From Anaerolineae bacterium (GTDB lineage Bacteria; Chloroflexota; Anaerolineae; E26-bin7), in assembly GCA_029933115.1 (NCBI GenBank), contig JAOZOT010000253.1, positions 1-5,543 of the forward strand: 5,543 nucleotides of DNA, written 5' to 3'. Below, in pieces: positions 1-5,221 of the stretch (position 1 is its first letter; each line of letters starts with the position of its first letter). Below the pieces are notes generated by a model. It made no database searches, was not told where the DNA came from, and worked only from the letters and a program-made list of their open reading frames with translations. The position numbers and the translations under genes were made by a program.

Positions 1-40
1 TCAGAAAATCTCGGCGGGTCATGTATTTCTGATCCTTCAT
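1..40 (-). CDS. N-terminus of a probable Tat-exported protein (5' end only)
   Basis: Only the first 13 codons are inside the window, reading MKDQKYMTRRDFL from an ATG at 40..38 and running off the left edge. The start is well supported. A strong Shine-Dalgarno sequence AAAGGAGGT lies at 57..49, 8 nt upstream of the ATG. TRRDFL matches the twin-arginine consensus (S/T-R-R-x-F-L), so the product is probably exported folded through the Tat pathway. Known Tat cargos include cofactor-containing oxidoreductases and, in many Chloroflexota, solute-binding lipoproteins. Which of these it is cannot be told, because the hydrophobic stretch that should follow lies outside the window. It is on the same strand as the signalling operon and downstream of it, but 541 bp separate them, so it probably has its own promoter or leader. 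The gene start is likely; the Tat assignment rests on one short motif. Confidence 0.6.
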   Translation of the reverse strand, partial: MKDQKYMTRRDFL

Positions 41-65
41 GTTTCGATACCTCCTTTGTGGTTGG

Positions 66-86
66 GGATAGCTGCTCAGCCTATCC
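66..86 (-). repeat. Hairpin in the leader of the Tat-signal gene
   Basis: GGATA-GCTG (66-74) faces CAGC-c-TATCC (77-86), a nearly perfect palindrome with a 2-nt centre and one unpaired base at 81. It ends 9 nt upstream of the Shine-Dalgarno sequence of the Tat-signal gene. It could be an operator for a dimeric regulator or an mRNA stem near the ribosome site. The symmetry is visible; a function is inference. Confidence 0.4.
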
Positions 87-433
87 TCTCTTCTGTGACC
101 ACCCTCACCCCTGGCTCCATAGACGTTAGCCCGGTTCAGCATTGACACACGTGGAGGGCAGGGAGTGAGGTGAGTGAGCAATCAATCCGCCGTGATGAGC
201 AGAGTATAGTGGACAACACATTCACCTTTTTGCTGTTTACCCTCTCGCAGGTTGGGACGCATTCCCGCCAAGGTCACGTCCGTGGACCGCTTTCAGTCTC
301 AGTAATCGCAATTGGGGTTCGTGGTGCGCACTTTTTGAGGCGAAGCGCCCCCTACGGCCGGAGTTGCGGTCTACTGTGGGTCTGCTGGCCAAAGTGAATC
401 TCAAGCCTGCGGGAGAGTAGCTGAAAGGCCCTT

Positions 434-569
434 TTGTTGGTTTGAGGCAAGACGCCAAGCAGTTACGATGCCCAAAGCGCGGTTCGGCTGCGCCGGAGGG
501 CAACGGCGCCTCTGCCCCATTTTTAGGTTATCACATTTGTCCACCTTTTGCCTGGCCTCAGACCAACAA
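434..569. repeat. 136-bp segment bounded by 15-nt inverted repeats
   Basis: TTGTTGGTTTGAGGC at 434-448 is the inverted counterpart of GCCTCAGACCAACAA at 555-569, with 14 of 15 positions complementary (the odd pair can be G-T in one strand). Inside it sits a perfect 6-bp hairpin, GCGCCG (490-495) and CGGCGC (504-509), with an 8-nt loop. The GTTGGT core also recurs at 588-593, next to the stop of the FHA gene. The layout fits a small non-autonomous mobile element or a structured RNA downstream of the operon. No transposase is nearby and I see no clear target-site duplication. Confidence 0.4.
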
Positions 570-573
570 CCGG

Positions 574-592
574 CCAACAGTTTACCTGTTGG
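574..592 (-). terminator. Stem-loop spanning the stop codon of the FHA gene (weak terminator candidate)
   Basis: CCAACAG (574-580) and CTGTTGG (586-592) form a perfect 7-bp stem with a 5-nt loop, and the TAA stop of the FHA/winged-helix gene lies partly in that loop. An alternative pairing uses GACCAACA (561-568) with TGTTGGTC (587-594). No run of T follows on the minus strand, so this is not a classical intrinsic terminator. It could slow ribosomes, protect the 3' end, or do nothing. Confidence 0.22.
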
Positions 593-1202
593 TCGGTGCG
601 CTACGGACCAGCTTGTACCCACGCCCGCGCACAGTCACGAGCAGTACAGGCTGACGGGGGTCAGGCTCTAGCTTCTCCCTCAGTCGTTTGACCAGACTCT
701 CGATCTGATAGTCGTAGACCGCGGCCTGGTACTCTGGCCAGACCGCCTCGGCGATTTCTTGCTTGCTACACACACGATCGGCGTTGCGATAGAGCAGGTC
801 GAACAGGGCTTGTTCCTTGGGGGAGAGGGAGATAAGGTGGCGGTTGACCCAGAGTTCACCTGTGGTCTCGTCCACCACCAGCAGGGGAAACTCGGCCACG
901 CGGAGGGTGGCCTCGGGGTCGTGGAAAGTGAAGGTGGCGCTGGCGATGGCAATCTCGTCTCCATCGTGCAGCGTCTGGGGGGTGGTAATACGGCGGCCAT
1001 TGAGGAAAGTGCCGTTGGCACTGCCCAGGTCACACAGCGTCGTGGTTTCGCCGTCCCAGCGAATTTCGGCATGGCGGCGGGAGGCCCGCTGGTCAGGGAT
1101 AAAAACGTCGCAGTTGCGAGAGCGGCCCAGCACAACGACTTGGCCTGCGAGCGGAAACCGCTGTCCGGTGGCATCCTCCAGGTAGGGCGCGTTCTCTGTC
1201 AC
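582..1202 (-). CDS. FHA domain fused to an OmpR/PhoB-type winged-helix DNA-binding domain
   Basis: A 206-residue cytoplasmic protein, probably a transcription regulator that binds phosphothreonine. The FHA domain (about residues 5-100) keeps the canonical ligand-binding positions: G26-R27, S41 and H44 in ASRRH, N63-G64-T65, and N68-G69. After a short linker, residues about 105-200 form a winged helix of the Trans_reg_C type: SPKE start of helix 1, a recognition helix around VYDYQIESLVKRLREKL (162-178), and the wing ending RGRGYKLV. There is no receiver domain, so control should come through the FHA domain rather than an Asp phosphate. The start is GTG at 1202..1200, overlapping the kinase stop as GTGA, with GAGGT at 1213..1209, 6 nt upstream. 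The overlap implies translational coupling, which makes the kinase the natural partner. EmbR of mycobacteria pairs similar domains in the opposite order with a BTAD between them. Target genes are not visible. Confidence 0.92.
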   Translation of the reverse strand: MTENAPYLEDATGQRFPLAGQVVVLGRSRNCDVFIPDQRASRRHAEIRWDGETTTLCDLGSANGTFLNGRRITTPQTLHDGDEIAIASATFTFHDPEATLRVAEFPLLVVDETTGELWVNRHLISLSPKEQALFDLLYRNADRVCSKQEIAEAVWPEYQAAVYDYQIESLVKRLREKLEPDPRQPVLLVTVRGRGYKLVRSAPTNR

Positions 1203-2755
1203 GGGGCTACCTCGTAGGTGATACGTAACGTGGGCCGGTTGGCGGGGTCGGGTTGCTCACTCATGTAGACCCAGTAGTGGGCCTGATTGTGGCTGTCCTC
1301 CGACATCATCACCACCAGGCCGTGGTTGGGCTCGCCCCGCTCGCGCCAGAACATCACCGCCTGGCTCACGTCAAGGGTCAGCCGCCCCGCGTCGGGCACA
1401 GGGGCGACGTCGAGGGGCGTAGGGTCATAATCCACACCGGCGGCCAAGCCGGGCGCGCTCCACGGTGTGTTGTAGGTTGCCGTGGCCGGCTCCCAGGGGG
1501 TCAGCACCCGGTAGGCGACGGCCGCGCCGGGGAAGGACTGCTCGCCCCACAGTTCCACCAACAGCGTGAGCGTGGCCGAGACGACGGTGGCGCCTTTGGG
1601 CAGGCCGGCTAGGTCGAAGCGCAGCAAGAGCCGGTCGGGCGTGAGGGGGCCTTGTAGGTGCACCAAGTCGGTTTCATGCCAGACTTCATCGGGCAAGTCG
1701 GGGTTAAGCCACGTATCTTCCACCACGTCCGGCCCTTCCAAGGTCAGCGCGGCGAGGCTACCTGCGGGAACGGGTGTAGGGGTGAGGCGGGCCAGGAAGC
1801 GTTGCATCCGCCAGGGACGGGTGAGGAGCAGCAGGCCCAGGCAGACGGCGATAGTAGCTCCGACCAGCGCCGCGTTGTGCAGGGTGAGGCGGCGTCGGGG
1901 GAGGGAGGGCGCGGCCTGAGGCGCTTCGATGGCGGCGCGGAGGGCGCGGCCCATCTCGCCGGCCGTCTGGTAACGGTCGTCAGGGTCCTTGGCCAGTGCC
2001 TTCAGGATCACCCGCTCCACGGCTTTGGGCAGCTCTGGGCGGATAGAGCAGGGCGGCGGCAACGGTGCGGTGATGTGCTTGAGGATGACGGCGTAGGGGG
2101 TGTCGGCCTCGAAAGGTACGCGGCCGGTGGTCAGTTGGTAGAGGAGCACACCCAGGGCGTAGACATCGCTGCGCGCATCACCCCGCTCCCCCCGGCCCTG
2201 CTCAGGCGACATATAGGCTGGCGTGCCCAGCGTGCCGCCGCTTTCGGTGATGGTCGTGGCGTCCACCATCTGGGCGATGCCAAAGTCGGTGAGCACCGGG
2301 CGTCCATCGGAGGTGATGATGATATTGGCCGGCTTGAGGTCGCGGTGCACCATCCCTTGACGATGGGCGTGGTCGAGGGCGCCGGTGAGAGCGTCGAAGA
2401 GGTTTGCGACCTCCTCCAGAGACATCAACTCCCCACGGCGGTTCAGGTCGCGCAAGCGCGCCTTGAGGGTGGTGCCCTCCAGGTACTCCATCACCAGGAA
2501 GGCGAGGCCCTCGGCGGTATCGAAATCGTAGACCTGGACGATGTGAGGGTGGTGGAGGGAGGCGACGGCCCGTGCCTCCCGCCGAAAGCGGGCCGCAAAG
2601 CCCTCGTCGCCGGTCAGGTGGGGATGCAGGATCTTGAGCGCGACGTAGCGGTCCAGCTTGGGCTGGTAGGCCCTGTAAACCTGAGCCATCCCCCCTCGCC
2701 CCAACTGCTCGACGAGGCGATATTTGCCCAGCGTCTTGCCGCTCAGGTCCAACAT
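1199..2755 (-). CDS. Membrane Ser/Thr protein kinase (PknB-like) with a DNRLRE-like extracytoplasmic domain
   Basis: A 518-residue Hanks-type kinase that transfers phosphate from ATP to Ser/Thr. The kinase domain (about 12-275) has every key element: Gly-rich loop GRGGMAQV (19-26), ATP lysine K41, helix-C glutamate E60, HRDLKPAN (137-144) with catalytic D139, DFG (157-159), a Thr-rich activation loop (TTITESGGT, 167-175) and GTPAYMSPEQ (177-186). A basic RRR (287-289) precedes one membrane helix (about 294-312), then a Pro/Thr linker. Residues about 337-516 resemble the DNRLRE beta-sandwich family (LLRFDL, late SEQPDPANRPTLRITY), which is often found on secreted, polymer-associated proteins. 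PASTA repeats, the common ectodomain of PknB relatives, are absent. I chose ATG 2755..2753 because GGAGG at 2768..2764 is 8 nt upstream; the upstream in-frame GTG at 2764 overlaps that sequence. It overlaps the FHA regulator by 4 nt. The kinase call is very sure, the ectodomain name fairly sure, and its ligand unknown. Confidence 0.95.
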   Translation of the reverse strand: MLDLSGKTLGKYRLVEQLGRGGMAQVYRAYQPKLDRYVALKILHPHLTGDEGFAARFRREARAVASLHHPHIVQVYDFDTAEGLAFLVMEYLEGTTLKARLRDLNRRGELMSLEEVANLFDALTGALDHAHRQGMVHRDLKPANIIITSDGRPVLTDFGIAQMVDATTITESGGTLGTPAYMSPEQGRGERGDARSDVYALGVLLYQLTTGRVPFEADTPYAVILKHITAPLPPPCSIRPELPKAVERVILKALAKDPDDRYQTAGEMGRALRAAIEAPQAAPSLPRRRLTLHNAALVGATIAVCLGLLLLTRPWRMQRFLARLTPTPVPAGSLAALTLEGPDVVEDTWLNPDLPDEVWHETDLVHLQGPLTPDRLLLRFDLAGLPKGATVVSATLTLLVELWGEQSFPGAAVAYRVLTPWEPATATYNTPWSAPGLAAGVDYDPTPLDVAPVPDAGRLTLDVSQAVMFWRERGEPNHGLVVMMSEDSHNQAHYWVYMSEQPDPANRPTLRITYEVAP

Positions 2756-2763
2756 TCTGATCA

Positions 2764-2768
2764 CCTCC
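2764..2768 (-). promoter_or_regulatory. Shine-Dalgarno sequence that decides the kinase start
   Basis: Read on the minus strand, GGAGGTGATC is a long match to the anti-Shine-Dalgarno sequence, with its GGAGG core at 2768..2764. It sits 8 nt before ATG 2755..2753. The longer alternative, GTG at 2764..2762, lies at the end of this same site and would have no ribosome site of its own. The protein should therefore begin MLDLSGK. Confidence 0.75.
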
Positions 2769-2868
2769 CCCTCAAACCCGTCAACCTCTTCCGCTCTCGC
2801 TCAAGCCCATCACCGCGATGCGATCCCGATCCCGGCTCTGGATATTTCGTCACCTCCATTCAAATTTT

Positions 2869-2897
2869 ATTGTAACCCATTTGCTGAATCCTGTCAA
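2869..2897 (-). promoter_or_regulatory. Sigma-70-type promoter for the kinase/FHA operon
   Basis: On the minus strand a perfect -35 box TTGACA (2897..2892) is followed after exactly 17 nt by TACAAT (2874..2869), five of six matches to the -10 consensus. An A/T-rich stretch follows. The predicted start of transcription is near 2862, giving a leader of about 105 nt before the kinase ATG. It lies downstream of the cloverleaf element and upstream of the kinase, so the operon can be expressed independently of the DUF5666-like gene. Confidence 0.7.
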
Positions 2898-2919
2898 TAG
2901 CCACTCCTTCATTTATAGT

Positions 2920-3029
2920 TACTCACCGTGCTCGGCCTGGATTTGTAATCCAGGCCCATAATGGCCAACCGCCTCGGTTTTCGCCCCTTGAACCCGCCGG
3001 ATTGCAAATCCGGTGGGAGCAGGTGAGTA
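2920..3029. repeat. Cloverleaf-like element made of two inverted REP-like hairpin units (BIME-like)
   Basis: The outer arms TACTCACC (2920-2927) and GGTGAGTA (3022-3029) pair, and TGCTC/GAGCA continue the pairing after one bulged G at 2928. Inside are a perfect 10-bp hairpin (GGCCTGGATT 2934-2943, loop TGT, AATCCAGGCC 2947-2956), a small AACCG-cct-CGGTT hairpin (2967-2979), and an 11-bp hairpin with one G-T pair (2993-3003, loop GCA, 3007-3017). Read outward, each half has the same plan: a hairpin with core GGATTRCAAATCC, then GAGC, then GGTGAGTA. It is therefore an inverted pair of one unit, as in REP doublets mobilised by TnpA_REP (RAYT) transposases in other bacteria. It lies just after the stop of the DUF5666-like gene and may also shield or end that mRNA, though no T-run follows. 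No transposase is present here. Confidence 0.7.
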
Positions 3030-3043
3030 GATACCCCTCATCA

Positions 3044-4165
3044 TCAGTAGATGATCTCTCCTGACGGCATTGCTTCTGTCAGGTCCAGAGGCAAGGCCCT
3101 GGTCTCGGGTGAGAGTTCGCGCCCTTTCTTGGGGACACCCACCAGCCTGGCTGTGAAATCACCGCTCTCGTCGCGGCGGCCCAGGACGACGACCCGGTCA
3201 CCTACTTTAATGTCCGCGATGGACGGATCTTCCACCCCAGGGATGCGGAAGCGGGTGTTCTCATCGGTCAGGATGGTCTTCTCACCCTGGCGTGTCTCGA
3301 TGGTCAAAGTCGTGCCTTCGATAGCTGTCACCTGGCCGCAGACCATGTTTCGGCGAGCGATCATCTTTCGGAGTCGTCGAGTGCGGGCCACGCTCACAAT
3401 CTGGGCGGTGAAAGAGTCACCGTCTTTCTGCCCTAGAGCCATGATGACGTGGCCAGTCTCGATGTCGTCAAGGCCGGCCTCCTCAGCGCCGGGGACGTGA
3501 AAGTAGGTCTCGGAAGTGGTGACTACCTCTCTCTCTCCCTCGCGGGTGGTGATGACCAGCGTCTGGCCTTCCACAGCCGTCACTCTGCCGCGCACGACGT
3601 GTTCGCGCAGTTCGTCGGCGGAGGCGATGGCCAGCAGCCGAGCGACCAGGTTGCCATCCTCGTCGGGCTTTCCCAACGCCACCACCTGATCACCAATTTG
3701 GACATCGGCCAGACCGGGGTTCTCCACATCGGGCGCCCAGAAGATGGCTTCGTCGGTGACGACTTGTTTCTCACCCTGCAGGGTGTTGAGCACCAGGGTT
3801 GTCCCTTCGATGGCCGAAACGGTGCCCTGGGCAACGAACCGCCCCACCCGCTGGCCGGAGATCACGAGGATCATTGTGGCCACAAAAGCTCCTGTGCTAT
3901 CTGTTTCCCCTCTGGCCAGGATGTAGTCACCCACTTTGACGTCGGCGATGGTAGGATTCTTGAGGCCGCGGATGCGAAAGCGGGTCTCTGCGTCAGTTGT
4001 CACCTTTCGCTCACCGTCAGGCGTCTTGACCGTCAGCGTCGGGCCTTCGATGGCCGTCACCTGACCGCGCAAGTGGCGGCCCTGTTGGGGTTCGGCAGCC
4101 CAAGCCACAGACCCCAGGCTCAGTACCAATGTAGCGAGCACCAGACTCAGTACGATCTTTTTCAT
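3044..4165 (-). CDS. Secreted protein with four tandem DUF5666-like repeats
   Basis: A 373-residue protein. The N-terminus MKKIVLSLVLATLVLSLGSVAWA is a Sec signal peptide, with likely cleavage after AWA (residue 23), so the product should act outside the cytoplasmic membrane. The mature part holds four repeats of about 70 residues beginning at G34, G114, G193 and G277. Each reads roughly G-x-V-(T/S)-A-(I/V)-E-G-x-T-L near its start, (T/S)-x-E/N-(T/A) in the middle, then L/I-x-D-(V/I)-x-(V/I/T)-G and a closing (A/T)-x-(L/I)-(L/V) strand. This matches DUF5666, a predicted OB-like beta barrel of unknown function. Repeats 1 and 4 are most alike (TRFRI, IAD-(V/I)-KVGD). A lone Cys (C276) begins repeat 4. 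The C-terminal tail after residue 345 is not repetitive. ATG 4165 has AGGAGG at 4180..4175, 9 nt upstream. The family call is fairly sure; the function is unknown. Confidence 0.88.
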   Translation of the reverse strand: MKKIVLSLVLATLVLSLGSVAWAAEPQQGRHLRGQVTAIEGPTLTVKTPDGERKVTTDAETRFRIRGLKNPTIADVKVGDYILARGETDSTGAFVATMILVISGQRVGRFVAQGTVSAIEGTTLVLNTLQGEKQVVTDEAIFWAPDVENPGLADVQIGDQVVALGKPDEDGNLVARLLAIASADELREHVVRGRVTAVEGQTLVITTREGEREVVTTSETYFHVPGAEEAGLDDIETGHVIMALGQKDGDSFTAQIVSVARTRRLRKMIARRNMVCGQVTAIEGTTLTIETRQGEKTILTDENTRFRIPGVEDPSIADIKVGDRVVVLGRRDESGDFTARLVGVPKKGRELSPETRALPLDLTEAMPSGEIIY

Positions 4166-4232
4166 GATTCTACACCTCCTGCTGTTTGATTTTTTGTGCT
4201 CGCCCTCATTATCACCTTTCTTTGTTAAAGGC

Positions 4233-4261
4233 GTATTATCGGTTTGTAAAATATCTGTAAA
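4233..4261 (-). promoter_or_regulatory. Possible promoter of the DUF5666-like gene
   Basis: On the minus strand TTTACA (4261..4256) is followed after 17 nt by TAATAC (4238..4233). The overlapping GATAAT (4240..4235) is a better -10 hexamer but sits at only 15 nt. The segment is the most A/T-rich part of the 154-bp gap between the HAD gene and this gene. Matches are moderate, so this is a candidate only. Confidence 0.4.
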
Positions 4262-4319
4262 CTCGCACCGGCCACGCTCCAGCCCCCGCGAGGGTTTCCC
4301 TGCCTGAGCGACAGCCCGG

Positions 4320-5123
4320 CTACAGTTGTCGCCAGACCTTGTACAGGTGCTGTATGTCCTCGAAGACGAGGTCGGGTTTGATTGAGGCGCTGTCCACGCC
4401 CTGACGGGTGGTGGCTCCTGAGAGGACCAGGATGGTCGTCAGGCCGGCGTTGTACCCGCCCAAAATGTCGGTGTCCAGACGGTCTCCGATGACGGCCGTG
4501 TCCTCTCTGCTGCCTCCCAGCTTGGCCAAAGCCAGCTCAAAGATGGTGCGCTCCGGCTTGCCTACAATAGTGGGGGCGACGCCTGTGGAGGCCTCCAGAG
4601 CAGCCAGCATGGCCCCGGCCCCTGGGATAAAGCCTGCCTCGGTGGGCAAAGTCTTGTCTGGGTTGGAGCCGATGAACCGGGCCCCCCCACGGATGAGAAG
4701 CGTGGCCACTTTGAGCTTATCATAAGTGAATCCTCTGTCCATGCCCACCACCACGAACTCGGCACCATCTCTGCTAATGATGTAGCCTCTTTCCCGCACG
4801 GCGGCTTCGAGGCCCTCTTCGCCAATCACATAGACCTTTGTTCCCGGCGGCGCCAAAGTCTCCAGGTAGATGGCCGTGGCCTGTGCCGAGGTCAAAATCT
4901 CCGAAGGGGCCACTTCTACCCCCATGCGGGCCAGCTTGTCTACGTATTGCCGGGCGGTGCGGGTAGAATTGTTGGTGGCCAGGATAAAGTCTACGGGGCG
5001 CCCTCTGAGGAAGGCGAAGAATTCCTTCAAGCCGGGTATGGCTTCATCGCCCCGATAGAGGACGCCGTCCATGTCAATGATGAGGTTTTCGATGGGTCTC
5101 AATTTGTCTATGTTGTTTTGCAT
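4320..5123 (-). CDS. HAD-IIA family hydrolase (NagD/4-nitrophenylphosphatase-like)
   Basis: A 267-residue cytoplasmic phosphatase, the usual length for subfamily IIA. It shows all HAD motifs: motif I DMDGVLYRG with nucleophile D17 and acid D19, motif II ATNNS with T50, the motif III lysine in VGKPE (K189), and motif IV GDRLDTD (213-219), which binds Mg2+. The cap between motifs II and III (about 75-180) contains the GMDRGFTYDKL and GSNPD segments typical of IIA enzymes such as NagD, AraL and phosphoglycolate/4-nitrophenyl phosphatases. These remove phosphate from small sugar or glycolytic side-product phosphates, and the true substrate cannot be read from sequence. ATG 5123..5121 follows AAGGTG (5133..5128). 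The next gene upstream on this strand is a nucleotidyltransferase, but two palindromic elements fill the gap, so co-transcription is uncertain. Fold and chemistry are sure; physiological role is not. Confidence 0.93.
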   Translation of the reverse strand: MQNNIDKLRPIENLIIDMDGVLYRGDEAIPGLKEFFAFLRGRPVDFILATNNSTRTARQYVDKLARMGVEVAPSEILTSAQATAIYLETLAPPGTKVYVIGEEGLEAAVRERGYIISRDGAEFVVVGMDRGFTYDKLKVATLLIRGGARFIGSNPDKTLPTEAGFIPGAGAMLAALEASTGVAPTIVGKPERTIFELALAKLGGSREDTAVIGDRLDTDILGGYNAGLTTILVLSGATTRQGVDSASIKPDLVFEDIQHLYKVWRQL

Positions 5124-5173
5124 CTCACACCTTGCTGTTAAATGGGAATGTCCGGTAATTGCAAGCCAGTGAT

Positions 5174-5211
5174 GGACGACAGTCCACCGTCCAAAACGCG
5201 GACTGTCGTCC
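5174..5211. repeat. 12-bp perfect inverted repeat in the HAD gene leader
   Basis: GGACGACAGTCC (5174-5185) and GGACTGTCGTCC (5200-5211) are perfect reverse complements separated by 14 nt. Each arm is also a short palindrome (GGAC-N4-GTCC), so one long hairpin or two small ones can form. It lies 51 nt upstream of the HAD start codon and 10 bp from the neighbouring MITE-like element. It may be a leader stem, an operator, or a remnant of a repeat family. Confidence 0.6.
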
Positions 5212-5221
5212 GCTTGAGCTT

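Larger units (their letters stand above)
41..581. other. Long intergenic region without a convincing gene, with several palindromes
   Basis: This 541-bp stretch separates the FHA/winged-helix gene from the Tat-signal gene. Short open frames occur on both strands, but they are Arg/Pro/Ser-rich, overlap each other, lack good ribosome sites and resemble no family I know. It holds a hairpin at 66-86, a small GGCG/CGCC hairpin at 339-349, a direct repeat GAGTGAG at 163-169 and 172-178, a 15-nt inverted repeat at 434-448 and 555-569, and a 6-bp GC hairpin at 490-509. A TATACT hexamer lies on the minus strand at 198..193 and could be a -10 box for the Tat-signal gene, but no -35 box is visible at the right spacing. 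The region could be a long regulatory leader, an unrecognised small RNA, or decayed mobile DNA. Confidence 0.6.

Noticed and set aside
142..147. TTGACA on the plus strand as a -35 box
   Set aside because: No acceptable -10 hexamer lies 16-18 nt downstream, and no plus-strand gene follows. The nearest TATAGT begins 47 nt further on.
170..397. Plus-strand open frame of 75 codons in the left intergenic region
   Set aside because: No convincing ribosome site, Arg/Ser-rich composition, no family resemblance, and overlapped by equally plausible frames on the other strand.
404..516. A riboswitch suggested by GCGGGAGAG followed by GCGCCGGAGGGCAACGGCGC (glycine-type)
   Set aside because: The conserved glycine aptamer core and its tandem layout are not present, and no downstream plus-strand gene exists to be controlled.
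237..622. Minus-strand open frames of 88 and 73 codons between the FHA and Tat-signal genes
   Set aside because: They overlap each other, one runs into the FHA gene, and they cross the inverted-repeat segment. Composition looks non-coding.
2762..2764. GTG as the kinase start (three residues longer)
   Set aside because: This codon overlaps the end of the Shine-Dalgarno sequence. The ATG at 2755 is spaced ideally from it.
1658..2875. Plus-strand open frame of 405 codons, antisense to the kinase
   Set aside because: It mirrors the high-GC codon pattern of the kinase. Its translation is low in complexity and resembles no family, while the opposite strand encodes an intact kinase with all motifs.
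2920..3029. A tRNA or tRNA-like gene, because of the cloverleaf shape
   Set aside because: At 110 nt with 10- and 11-bp hairpins and 3-nt loops it lacks the D-arm, anticodon loop and T-loop features of a tRNA. The halves are inverted copies of one unit instead.
3449..4189. Plus-strand open frame of 246 codons opposite the DUF5666-like gene
   Set aside because: Its apparent repeats (DGRH, LSL) are only the antisense reading of the four coding repeats. The minus-strand gene has a signal peptide and a good ribosome site.
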